From positions 62,001 through 126,000 of the forward strand of contig CANLVG010000014.1 in assembly GCA_947494565.1 (NCBI GenBank): a DNA stretch of 64,000 bases. Reading direction: 5' to 3'. Every line of letters begins with the position of its first letter. The first letter of the stretch is position 1. This stretch comes from an uncultured Flavobacteriaceae bacterium. Its GTDB lineage: Bacteria; Bacteroidota; Bacteroidia; Flavobacteriales; Flavobacteriaceae. The notes beneath the pieces were generated by a model. The model had not been told where the DNA came from, ran no database searches, and was given only the letters and a program-made list of their open reading frames with translations. A program made the position numbers and the translations under genes. This document shows, piece after piece, positions 8,046 through 15,977 of this stretch.

Positions 8046-9470
8046 CTACTTCTTGCCCCAAGATATGATATTTAATCCTAATTGAAAAGAAGCGTACCTG
8101 CTGTCAAATAGATTGCGATAGCCCAATAGGTTATCGGCCATGAAATAAAGATTGACCGGCCCGGCCTGAAGATTCATACCAAGGCCGATATTGGTAGCGG
8201 AAAATTTATCTACAGTATAGGTTGCTTTGACTGCGGCCACATTGCCAAATCTTCTCAGGTAGAAGGCGCTCAAAGCGGTTTGCGGGCCCCGGGGTCGATT
8301 TATCGCGTAGAGCTGCCCCCCAAACGCATTGGCATACCTCGGTGCCCTACTATTTTGTGCTGCATTGGGTCCGCAGGCACAATCACCTCTATCTTCTATT
8401 TGCTTGCCGAAGTTATGTCTAATGGAAGCATTTAGTTTCGTAGGCCTGAAGGTTAAATAGTTCTTCAAGTTTTCTTCAAATGGAGCGAGCTCCTCAATGT
8501 CATCGATCAACTGCTGGTAGAAATCGGCATCAGGATCGACAAGTGCTCCTGGAAGTATGATTTGCACACCTTCACTGGTCGCATTTCCTTTTAGCGTCCA
8601 GTTTTTTGGATCGGAGGAATGGTAAATGAAACCTAAATCCAAAAGACTTCCGGTTATTAGGGTTTGATCATTTAGATAATAGGTGAACCCTAAATCGATA
8701 CCAAGGCCCAAATCTCCACCGAAAAGAGCTCTTTTCGTTATGATACTGCCTAAATCTTCCGATGCGGCCGCCCGTATCTCATTTATCCCAGAAGTACGCA
8801 TTTCCAAATCAGCATCCAGAGTAGTGGAAATCAAGTTGTTCTGACCTTCGGTATTTTGTAGATACCCCGTATTTCGGGTCGAAGTGAAATCCAATATTCC
8901 AGAATATATTTTTGCCCTTCCTCCTATCACAAGCTTTTTACTAGCTCGTTTTTGTACTCCAAAATGGTAGACATTTACAATGGAGCCTCTAGTCTTCAGA
9001 TGACTCAAATCAAACCGACGAAAGGTGTCGGCATTTCCGTCAAAGGCCAAAATCGCATAATCTTTGAACCAATATCCTATGGCATCCCCTTCATTATATA
9101 CCCCTAAGGAATAAAAATAATCAGGGTCTTTTCCTCGCCATCCAATATTCAAAAATTCGATCTGGTAGTTGCCGCTGAGTTCATCGGAAATGGTCATTCC
9201 ATTTAGGAGTCGATCTCGCACCTTAGCATTGATATCCAAGCCATCATCGGCAAAAAGATCAAAAGCCGAGACCCCACTAGATCCGGCATAAAAGGAAATA
9301 CCCGACAGTACCGGAAAACCACTATACCATTTGAAATCGACATCAGCAGCCGGATTGCTCATTAGTGATTGCGGTATATCGGTGAAATCATACAGTAGTT
9401 GTTTGTTCTGGCCGTGCGCGTACAAACACCCCATTAAAATGGTCGTAAGAAATATGCCGAAAATTCTCAT
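8046..9470 (-). CDS. DUF5723-type outer-membrane beta-barrel protein
   Basis: The product has 474 residues with a signal peptide (cleavage after YAHGQ, about residue 21). It shows alternating hydrophobic strands typical of an outer-membrane barrel and an end that would fit a terminal strand (FQLGLNIISWG). The opening after the signal (DIPQSLMSNPA) is typical of DUF5723 proteins in Bacteroidota. A CACGP segment occurs in a predicted loop near residue 365. The start codon overlaps the stop of the upstream lipoprotein gene by four bases (ATGA), so the two are translationally coupled. Function is unknown; a cell-surface assembly or gliding-related role would be speculation. Confidence 0.8.
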   Translation of the reverse strand: MRIFGIFLTTILMGCLYAHGQNKQLLYDFTDIPQSLMSNPAADVDFKWYSGFPVLSGISFYAGSSGVSAFDLFADDGLDINAKVRDRLLNGMTISDELSGNYQIEFLNIGWRGKDPDYFYSLGVYNEGDAIGYWFKDYAILAFDGNADTFRRFDLSHLKTRGSIVNVYHFGVQKRASKKLVIGGRAKIYSGILDFTSTRNTGYLQNTEGQNNLISTTLDADLEMRTSGINEIRAAASEDLGSIITKRALFGGDLGLGIDLGFTYYLNDQTLITGSLLDLGFIYHSSDPKNWTLKGNATSEGVQIILPGALVDPDADFYQQLIDDIEELAPFEENLKNYLTFRPTKLNASIRHNFGKQIEDRGDCACGPNAAQNSRAPRYANAFGGQLYAINRPRGPQTALSAFYLRRFGNVAAVKATYTVDKFSATNIGLGMNLQAGPVNLYFMADNLLGYRNLFDSRYASFQLGLNIISWGKK

Positions 9471-10015
9471 TTTACGCGGACGGTGAATTTGCCACTTGAT
9501 TTCAATGTGACCATTGGTTCGGGAGCGGAGGAGGTACTATCGGAATCACCCCGGTTTATAGCACTTACCCGAATAGATGAAAGATTTGTGATGATATCGA
9601 TACTTCGGCCAGCAGGACCATAAAATATCTCTTTTTGAAGCACCATTGTTGGAGCGGGTTCTACTGAAAACACTTCGGTATCAAGAACAGTTTCGCTTTC
9701 ATCCAAGAATTCAACGGTTATCTCCAGCTCTTTACTGGTCGTATTTTCGACGACATAAACAATGGTTCCCTCAATAACACGCTCGGCAAAAACGTCCGTG
9801 CTAAAGGCATCGAAATTAAAGTTGTTATTGAAAACCGTATTTCCGTCAACAAGGTTGATCAATTGTTCGGTAGCTTCCACATATAGCAAACTGGCCTCCA
9901 ATGTTGGGGTAAGACTGAGATCATCGAATTGGTTCGTATCGATGTCTTCAACACATGATAAGAGTACCGTAGCAGCTAAAATTGCCAAAAAAACATATGT
10001 GAATACATGTCTCAT
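9467..10015 (-). CDS. Small lipoprotein coupled to the DUF5723 barrel
   Basis: The product has 182 residues. The signal ends in a lipobox (LLSC, Cys about residue 21) followed by acidic residues, consistent with a lipoprotein. The rest is rich in beta-forming residues (FTVRVK at the end), suggesting a small Ig-like or beta-sandwich domain. It overlaps the barrel gene by ATGA, so it is likely a partner of that protein. No known family was recognised. Confidence 0.8.
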   Translation of the reverse strand: MRHVFTYVFLAILAATVLLSCVEDIDTNQFDDLSLTPTLEASLLYVEATEQLINLVDGNTVFNNNFNFDAFSTDVFAERVIEGTIVYVVENTTSKELEITVEFLDESETVLDTEVFSVEPAPTMVLQKEIFYGPAGRSIDIITNLSSIRVSAINRGDSDSTSSAPEPMVTLKSSGKFTVRVK

Positions 10016-10071
10016 CGAAAAACCTTTTCAAACCCATCTTTTGTTTCCAAATAGGTTCTAATTGTATAACT

Positions 10072-10761
10072 CTACAAAAGGCTTTTTATTTCACGTAAAT
10101 CATGAATCATGCGACCTAAATCATGAGGTGGCTCGTTATGGCCGTTGAAGTGTATCGTATGAAAACCCACTGCCCTAGCCCCTAAGATATCCGCTTCAAG
10201 GCTATCACCGACCATCATAGATCTCTCGGCAACGGTACCGGCATTCTTTAGAGCGAGTTCGAAAATTATCGGGTTTGGCTTTTTTACTCCTGCCATTTCC
10301 GAATCGATTACTTGATCAAAATAGTGCTCGATATTGGCATTTCTAAGTTTCTTGTCCTGTATTTCCTGAAAACCGTTCGTAATGATGTGAAGCCTATACT
10401 TTGGTCTTAAATATTCAAGTACCTCAACGGTATTTGGAAAGAGGTGATTGTATGAAGAAAGGTATTTGATATATTCATCGGACAAGAGATAGATCATCTC
10501 GTCGGTAATTGGATGGCCCAAATCATCAAAAACACTTTTTAATCGCTGATACCGGAGCTCCTCTTTGGTAATTCTTTCTTCGCGATAGAGTTTCCAAAAA
10601 GCCAAATTGGCAGGAACATAAACTTTCAGGAAATCTTGAAGATCCACACCGACCTGATTCGCGCGCAAAATGCGTTCAAAAGTGAGCGCTGAATTTCGTT
10701 CAAAATCCCAAAGGGTGTGATCTAAATCAAAAAAAACATCCGTAATCGTTTCTTTAAGCAT
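10072..10761 (-). CDS. HAD-family YjjG-type nucleotidase
   Basis: The product has 229 residues from the ATG at 10761, which gives the standard HAD opening TDVFFDLDHTLWDF with catalytic D12 and D14. Motif II (IITNGFQ) and motifs III/IV (KKPNPIIFELAL and VGDSLEADILGA) are present. The YjjG group dephosphorylates pyrimidine nucleotides, including damaged ones. The longer frame reaching 10863 is unlikely because it would overlap the upstream gene widely. With this start the overlap with the upstream gene is eight bases, suggesting coupled translation. Confidence 0.88.
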   Translation of the reverse strand: MLKETITDVFFDLDHTLWDFERNSALTFERILRANQVGVDLQDFLKVYVPANLAFWKLYREERITKEELRYQRLKSVFDDLGHPITDEMIYLLSDEYIKYLSSYNHLFPNTVEVLEYLRPKYRLHIITNGFQEIQDKKLRNANIEHYFDQVIDSEMAGVKKPNPIIFELALKNAGTVAERSMMVGDSLEADILGARAVGFHTIHFNGHNEPPHDLGRMIHDLREIKSLL

Positions 10762-12049
10762 TGTATTTATGTATGACGGACCGGTACAGCTTTTTCCAAT
10801 CCACTTGACGCTCACCGCCAATGAGTTCATTTGAGAAAATGGTGATAAATGGTCCTTGAACACGTTTTACATCTTGATATAACAAATGAATTTCATCTAA
10901 AATATGTTCCTCATTTTTAAAGTCTAGCATGGCGTAATCATGAACCGCAAAGGGATGAACACGAATCGGTTGTTGTAGTTCTAAATTGATATCATAAAAG
11001 AAAAAGGGGGAGCAAGTACCCGCTCGAAATCCGATTTGATGGGTATACCCCATGGTGTAATCGTCCGAAAATTCGGCTTCTACCAAATTTCTGTAGGTTT
11101 GAGGGATATCAACACGGTTGTAACGCATTCTCGAATGCAAAACATCTCTATTCACTACCGAGATCAATCGCTTCTTTTCTGACTTCAATAGTGCTGTATT
11201 GGTGAAAGAACTGTAAGAGGCGGCAAGTGCTACCGTGCTGTAATCGGCAATCGACTTGATTAAAAATCGGAATCGATTGTTGTTCGGCGATACGTTTTTG
11301 TCATAGGTCGAATACGATGCGAACTGAAAAAAGAACATACTCTTCACTTGTATTTTCTTATGGAGCTCAATCAGATACGTATAATTATTAAAAGGGTCTT
11401 TTTTGGGGTTGAACCAAACACCAATACGTTGAAAAACCCGTCTTAATCTAAAAGAGCCCAAGTCTAATAACAAGCCGGCCGTACTTCGAACAAAGCCACG
11501 ATGGGCATAGCAATGTGAAGTGGTCACATCTATTATGGACGTATATTGATATGAACGCTTTTTGTACTCAAGGTCCGGAAAACGGAGGATTAGTTTCTCG
11601 CGCAGTTTAAATGCCCAAACATCAACGACCGGAGTTCGTAGAAAGCCATTGGTATAGGCAACACTTTCAGTCGGCGGAAATCTACCATGTATATCCTTCA
11701 CATGGGGCAGATACTCTTCATACCGGCTCAACAGGTAAAAACTTGCGGAAAAAATATCAAAGGGAATCGTACTCTTCTCCCCCGCGTTAAAAAAACATGG
11801 AACACCTTCCCACGTACCCATTTGTATACTGATATCATTGATACCCTGTTCGAAGAGCAAATCGTTGCTGCGTATAAAAAACTCATTCTGTAGGGGTTGT
11901 TTTGTATACGTAATCTTAGCCCCGGAGTGTTTAATGAAGTCCTCTACCTTGGTTGTATAACTTATCTCTATTCCTAAAATTCTAGTAAATAGCTGCTTCA
12001 TGATATAACTGAAGCGCGGTGTTATTTTATGGGTATAAATGAGCAACAT
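10754..12049 (-). CDS. Polysaccharide deacetylase-like (DUF7033) protein
   Basis: The product has 431 residues from the ATG at 12049 (MLLIYTHKITPRF). The N-terminal half, with YLLSRYEEYLPHVKD and RTPVVDVWAFKLRE, matches the DUF7033 domain seen in flavobacterial proteins annotated as polysaccharide deacetylases. The C-terminal half carries SIIDVTTSHCYAHRG, where classical NodB enzymes have Asp-Asp and His-x3-His metal motifs. I see a partial D/H arrangement only, so activity is uncertain. A GYTHQIGFRAGTCSPF segment is the region comparable to the later NodB motif. It is translated just upstream of the HAD gene with overlapping ends. Confidence 0.65.
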   Translation of the reverse strand: MLLIYTHKITPRFSYIMKQLFTRILGIEISYTTKVEDFIKHSGAKITYTKQPLQNEFFIRSNDLLFEQGINDISIQMGTWEGVPCFFNAGEKSTIPFDIFSASFYLLSRYEEYLPHVKDIHGRFPPTESVAYTNGFLRTPVVDVWAFKLREKLILRFPDLEYKKRSYQYTSIIDVTTSHCYAHRGFVRSTAGLLLDLGSFRLRRVFQRIGVWFNPKKDPFNNYTYLIELHKKIQVKSMFFFQFASYSTYDKNVSPNNNRFRFLIKSIADYSTVALAASYSSFTNTALLKSEKKRLISVVNRDVLHSRMRYNRVDIPQTYRNLVEAEFSDDYTMGYTHQIGFRAGTCSPFFFYDINLELQQPIRVHPFAVHDYAMLDFKNEEHILDEIHLLYQDVKRVQGPFITIFSNELIGGERQVDWKKLYRSVIHKYNA

Positions 12050-12154
12050 AGGTCTACGTTGTTCAAAAATACGAATTCCTAATTCCAATGGACGACCTCA
12101 ACAGCATTAAACCTGTCGTCGGAATCACTTTCATACAAGAATATGGGGATCGAA

Positions 12155-12853
12155 TTACAACAGCTGCTCATCGGCGAAACTGAAATAGGCCTTCTGTGTT
12201 ATAATAAGGTGGTCTAAAATTTTGATATCGAGGGCCTGAGCGGCAGATTTCAATTTTTGGGTAATCTGTCGATCTGCCTTGCTGGGTTTAAGCGTACCCG
12301 ATGGATGGTTATGGGCCAAAATCAAAGCGACAGCGCTTTGTTCCAAAGCCTGCTTCATCACCAAGCGTACGTCGACCAGTGTACCGGTGATACCCCCTTT
12401 ACTCATTTGCGCGGTGTGAAGTACCACATTGGAATTATTGAGAAAGATAATCCAAAACTCTTCATGCTGCAGTTCGCCTATTCTGGAATGTAATAACTCA
12501 TACACACTTCTACTGCTAGCGATTTTTGTTATTTTTTGTACTTCAGTTTCCCTACGACGGCGTCCGATTTCCATGGCGGCGGCTATCGTAACGGCTTTGG
12601 CCTCACCGATACCTTTGAATTGCATCAACTGCTTGATGCTGCGCTTTCCCAGTTCATTGAGATTGTTATTGGTTGATGCCAGAATACGTTTCGAAAGCTC
12701 AACGGCGCTTTCATCTCTACTACCTGAACCAATTAAAATTGCGATAAGTTCGGCATCCGATAACATGGATTGCCCTTTTTGAACCAACTTCTCTCGAGGC
12801 CGATCATCTTCAGACCAGAATTTTATGGAAAATGATGTAGGTTTTTCCTTCAT
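12155..12853 (-). CDS. radC: RadC family JAB-domain protein
   Basis: The product has 232 residues, the normal RadC length. An N-terminal helix-hairpin-helix region (LMQFKGIGEAKAVTIAAAME) precedes a JAB/MPN metalloprotease-like domain with the motif AHNHPSG followed by the downstream Ser and Asp (SKAD). The name comes from an old DNA-repair link that has been questioned, and the true role is unresolved. It stands alone with about 100 bases on each side. Confidence 0.92.
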   Translation of the reverse strand: MKEKPTSFSIKFWSEDDRPREKLVQKGQSMLSDAELIAILIGSGSRDESAVELSKRILASTNNNLNELGKRSIKQLMQFKGIGEAKAVTIAAAMEIGRRRRETEVQKITKIASSRSVYELLHSRIGELQHEEFWIIFLNNSNVVLHTAQMSKGGITGTLVDVRLVMKQALEQSAVALILAHNHPSGTLKPSKADRQITQKLKSAAQALDIKILDHLIITQKAYFSFADEQLL

Positions 12854-12943
12854 TTCCTAAAAATAAGTATTTGTTCTGAATTCCTTCAAGAAACCACATA
12901 ATCAAAATTGAAGATAAGAAAGGCATTGTCAGCCTTGTTTCAA

Positions 12944-13123
12944 CTATTCATCTTCCGATTGAATTTCCCGATATTCGATTTTGGCCCGTGTATCGGTCAA
13001 AGAACGATCTTCTTCCAAAATGACATTGGACATCCCCAACATAAGGGCCGTCAAAAGTAGCGACACCTTCCTTAAAAGACATTTACGTGCTCTAGTGAAT
13101 AGTGGTTTGTACTGTACTGGCAT
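12944..13123 (-). CDS. Small single-pass membrane protein (59 residues)
   Basis: An ATG at 13123 opens a 59-residue frame ending at TAG 12944-12946. The product has a basic N-terminus (KPLFTRARKCLLRK), one hydrophobic segment at about residues 20-36 (VSLLLTALMLGMSNVIL), and an acidic hydrophilic tail. This is the layout of a small N-in membrane protein or of an uncleaved signal anchor. It occupies the otherwise empty space between mpl and radC on their strand. I recognise no family. The opposite-strand frame at 12981-13166 has no such organisation and is treated as a shadow. Confidence 0.5.
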   Translation of the reverse strand: MPVQYKPLFTRARKCLLRKVSLLLTALMLGMSNVILEEDRSLTDTRAKIEYREIQSEDE

Positions 13124-13192
13124 GGTAGATAAAAATCAAAATACGTTCCGCAAACCCAATACCTGACAAATATGCAGCTCGTAATCAATCGG

Positions 13193-14551
13193 TTAAGATT
13201 CGACAACCCTCTTGATTTCCCCTAAATCCAATCCACCATAATTTCCGGAACTCATGAAGAGAAACACCGAATCTTCGAAATCCTGTTGAAAAACAAACGT
13301 TTTGAATGCGGTTGCATCCGTTTGAATTTCGAGGTCATTCCTTTGAAAGGCGTTTGAAATCTGCTCTGGGCTTACTGCAGCCAACTTCTTGATGGCTACC
13401 GATTCTGGCAAATAAAAGACCACCGCAACGTCAGCGGCATCCAGGGCACCTTTATACTCCTTTAAAAAATCAGGATTAAAACTGCTATAGGTATGCAATT
13501 CAAGAAATGCGATTAACTTACGGTCAGGGTATTGTTCTTTCACCGCCTTGGTAGTCGCGGTCACTTTGCTCGGTGAATGGGCAAAATCTTTGTACGCTAC
13601 GGTAGTCGGTCCTTCGGCAATTTTCTCAAGACGTTTAGAAGCGCCAGTGAATGAAGCGATAGCTTCATAAAAATCATCCTCATCAATGCCTATGTTCTGA
13701 CAGATCCATTTTGCACCTGCCAAATTACTGAGATTGTGTTTCCCAAAAATTTCTATTGGCATGGGTCCCTCAGGAGTTTCTAAAAATGTTTGCCCATTTT
13801 CAACTACATATTCCGGTGTTCGATAAGGGAGCTTTCTGATGGTATTTTCCGAAGCTTCAACTACTTTTTTTACCTCGATATCTTCTTCGTTATAGGTAAT
13901 ACTACCTCCTTTTACAATGCTATCTACAAAAATCCGAAACTGATCGACGTAATTTTCGAATGTCGGAAAGACGTTGATATGGTCCCATGCGATTCCGCTC
14001 AGCAGCGCAATATTAGGTTGATACAAATGAAACTTTGGTCTTCGATCAATTGGAGACGACAGGTATTCATCGCCTTCCAAAACCATAAAATCATTTTCTT
14101 CGGTCAAATGCACCATACGATCAAAACCTTCCAACTGGGCACCCACCATATAATCTACAGAGCGGTCGTGGTAGTTCAATACATGTAGGATCATCGATGT
14201 AATCGTGGTTTTGCCATGACTGCCGCCTATGACCACCCTGGTCTTATTTTTTGATTGTTCATAAAGGAATTCAGGATACGAATATATCGACACCCCCAAC
14301 TCTTGCGCTTTGAGCAGCTCAGGGTTGTCATCTTTGGCATGCATACCCAAAATTACCGCGTCTAAATCGGACTTTATTTTCTCAGGAAACCAACCAAAAA
14401 ACTCGGGCAGAAGCCCTTTATCTCGCAATCTACTTTTTGATGGCTCATAAATAACGTCATCGCTACCCGTTATGACGTACCCCTTATGTTCAAGGGCCAA
14501 AGCCAAATTATGCATAGCACTACCACCAATGGCGATAAAATGGATTTTCAT
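13193..14551 (-). CDS. mpl: UDP-N-acetylmuramate:tripeptide ligase-type protein
   Basis: The product has 452 residues from the ATG at 14551 (MKIHFIAIGGSAMHNLALAL, the Mur-ligase Rossmann opening). The ATP loop GSHGKTT is at about 110-116, followed by the middle-domain LEGDEYLSSPID and a DFAHSPSKVTATTKAV segment in the C-terminal domain. Mpl reattaches recycled murein tripeptide (L-Ala-gamma-D-Glu-meso-DAP) to UDP-MurNAc in the cytoplasm. MurC shares the fold, but the HN segment after GGSAM and the length favour Mpl. The start at 14605 would add an unsupported extension. Confidence 0.85.
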   Translation of the reverse strand: MKIHFIAIGGSAMHNLALALEHKGYVITGSDDVIYEPSKSRLRDKGLLPEFFGWFPEKIKSDLDAVILGMHAKDDNPELLKAQELGVSIYSYPEFLYEQSKNKTRVVIGGSHGKTTITSMILHVLNYHDRSVDYMVGAQLEGFDRMVHLTEENDFMVLEGDEYLSSPIDRRPKFHLYQPNIALLSGIAWDHINVFPTFENYVDQFRIFVDSIVKGGSITYNEEDIEVKKVVEASENTIRKLPYRTPEYVVENGQTFLETPEGPMPIEIFGKHNLSNLAGAKWICQNIGIDEDDFYEAIASFTGASKRLEKIAEGPTTVAYKDFAHSPSKVTATTKAVKEQYPDRKLIAFLELHTYSSFNPDFLKEYKGALDAADVAVVFYLPESVAIKKLAAVSPEQISNAFQRNDLEIQTDATAFKTFVFQQDFEDSVFLFMSSGNYGGLDLGEIKRVVES

Positions 14552-14638
14552 GAAATAGTTATTTGAGATCAAAGATAGCGATTGAACCAAGCATCGAAAA
14601 CCCAACGTTTATATTTATCTTAGGGGCAAAAGAAAAAA

Positions 14639-14956
14639 ATGAGCCTCGAGCTATCCAATATTACACCAAAAGAAATTATGCCGGGCTACCACGGAAAACT
14701 GGTGCATACCGAAACGATGACCTTGGTTTTTTGGGATGTCGAAAAGGATGCTATAGTGCCAGAGCATCACCACGTTCACGAGCAAATCATGCACGTCATG
14801 GAGGGTGAATTTGAGTTCACCTTGGACGGGGAAACGAAAATTTACCGTCCTGGGGCCATAGTGCCAATTGGCTCAAATCTGTCTCATAGCGGCAGAGCTT
14901 TAACTCCATGCCGCTTACTGGATGTCTTTAGCCCAAGGCGTGAGGAGTATATGTAA
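14639..14956 (+). CDS. Small cupin-domain protein
   Basis: The product has 105 residues forming a single cupin barrel. Motif 1 is PEHHHVHEQIMHVMEGEFEF with three His and a Glu as probable metal ligands, and motif 2 lies at PGAIVPIGSNLSHSGRA. These short cupins bind a metal and act as isomerases, dioxygenases or sugar-binding proteins; the substrate cannot be told. It is followed 30 bases later by an SDR gene on the same strand, so the two are likely co-transcribed. Confidence 0.85.
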   Translation: MSLELSNITPKEIMPGYHGKLVHTETMTLVFWDVEKDAIVPEHHHVHEQIMHVMEGEFEFTLDGETKIYRPGAIVPIGSNLSHSGRALTPCRLLDVFSPRREEYM

Positions 14957-14986
14957 TTCAATTGAAGTATCACCTAAATCACTCCA

Positions 14987-15772
14987 ATGAAAATATCCTT
15001 AACAAACAAAAAGGCCTTAGTCGGCGGAAGCAGTGGAGGTATCGGGAAGGCTATCGCCCAACAATTGGCCGCAAGTGGTGCCAGTGTCACCCTGATGGCA
15101 AGAAATGAAACGAAATTAAAGTCCGTTTTAGATAGTTTATCGACTTCTGAAGGACAATCGCACGATTATATATTAGTTGACTTTTCTGATTTCGAGGGGT
15201 TCCAGAAAATTATTTCGGGTTATTTTGAATCGCATGAGGTCGATATTTTGGTCAACAATACCCAAGGTCCGCCGGCAGGAAACGCTTTAGAAAAAAATAT
15301 CAAGGATTATCAAGAGGCTTTTGACCTTCTTTTCAAGACGGTTGTCCGCACTACGGAGTTGGCATTGCCCTATATGATTCAAAACCAATGGGGACGCATC
15401 ATTAATGTAGCCTCCATTTCTGTAAAAGAGCCGTTATCTTATCTTGCGCTCTCCAATTCTATTAGAGCTAGTTTGGTCACTTGGGCCAAATCTCTGGCGA
15501 CTGATGTAGGGGACAAGCAGATTACGGTCAATAGTATTCTCACCGGATACTTTGACACAGAACGAATCGCTCAATTGAATGCGAAAAAGGCCGAACAACT
15601 CGGTATTTCTGAAAAAGATGTCTTGTCAGACATGAAATCGAAAGTTCCGTTAAAACGGATTGGAGACCCCAAGGAATATGGGTACCTAACCGCTTTCTTG
15701 GCTTCTGACAACGCTGCTTTTATTACCGGAACGCAAATCCCGATCGATGGCGGATTATTAAAATCCTTATAG
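14987..15772 (+). CDS. SDR-family oxidoreductase, atypical active site
   Basis: The product has 261 residues with the Rossmann motif GGSSGGIGKAIAQQLAASGA, the NNTQGP motif in place of NNAG, and the C-terminal PIDGG typical of short-chain dehydrogenases/reductases. The catalytic region reads SISVKEPLSYLALSNSIRAS. The usual Y-x3-K is missing, because the position four after the Tyr is Ser. This fits a BKR-like SDR subgroup known to deviate from the standard tetrad. It may bind NAD(P) but use other residues, or have lost reductase activity. It pairs with the cupin gene upstream. Confidence 0.85.
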   Translation: MKISLTNKKALVGGSSGGIGKAIAQQLAASGASVTLMARNETKLKSVLDSLSTSEGQSHDYILVDFSDFEGFQKIISGYFESHEVDILVNNTQGPPAGNALEKNIKDYQEAFDLLFKTVVRTTELALPYMIQNQWGRIINVASISVKEPLSYLALSNSIRASLVTWAKSLATDVGDKQITVNSILTGYFDTERIAQLNAKKAEQLGISEKDVLSDMKSKVPLKRIGDPKEYGYLTAFLASDNAAFITGTQIPIDGGLLKSL

Positions 15773-15904
15773 CCCATAACACAAGACCAACAGAAGACAG
15801 ATTCGGAGATAAGGGGAATTGAGAATCGAGGGGTTTACTAATCCAAATACCTCTTTCGCTCATTTTTCATTGTTTTCAGGGGGTTTTGGTCACATCTTTG
15901 CACA

Positions 15905-15912
15905 TAACTTTG
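15905..15912 (+). promoter_or_regulatory. -7 element TAACTTTG of the alpha-2-macroglobulin gene
   Basis: This is an exact TAnnTTTG match. TTTG at 15885-15888 gives a -33 candidate with a 16-base spacer, slightly short of the usual range. The start codon at 15978 would leave a leader of about 60 bases. Confidence 0.55.
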
Positions 15913-15977
15913 CAATTGCATACGCCAAGTAGGGCAAAAACGTCCTACGTATGGCCTATAGCTTAATCATTCAAGTA

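Noticed and set aside
12981-13166. 61-codon plus-strand frame between radC and mpl
   Set aside because: The opposite-strand frame at 12944-13123 has a far better protein-like layout; this one has no recognisable organisation.
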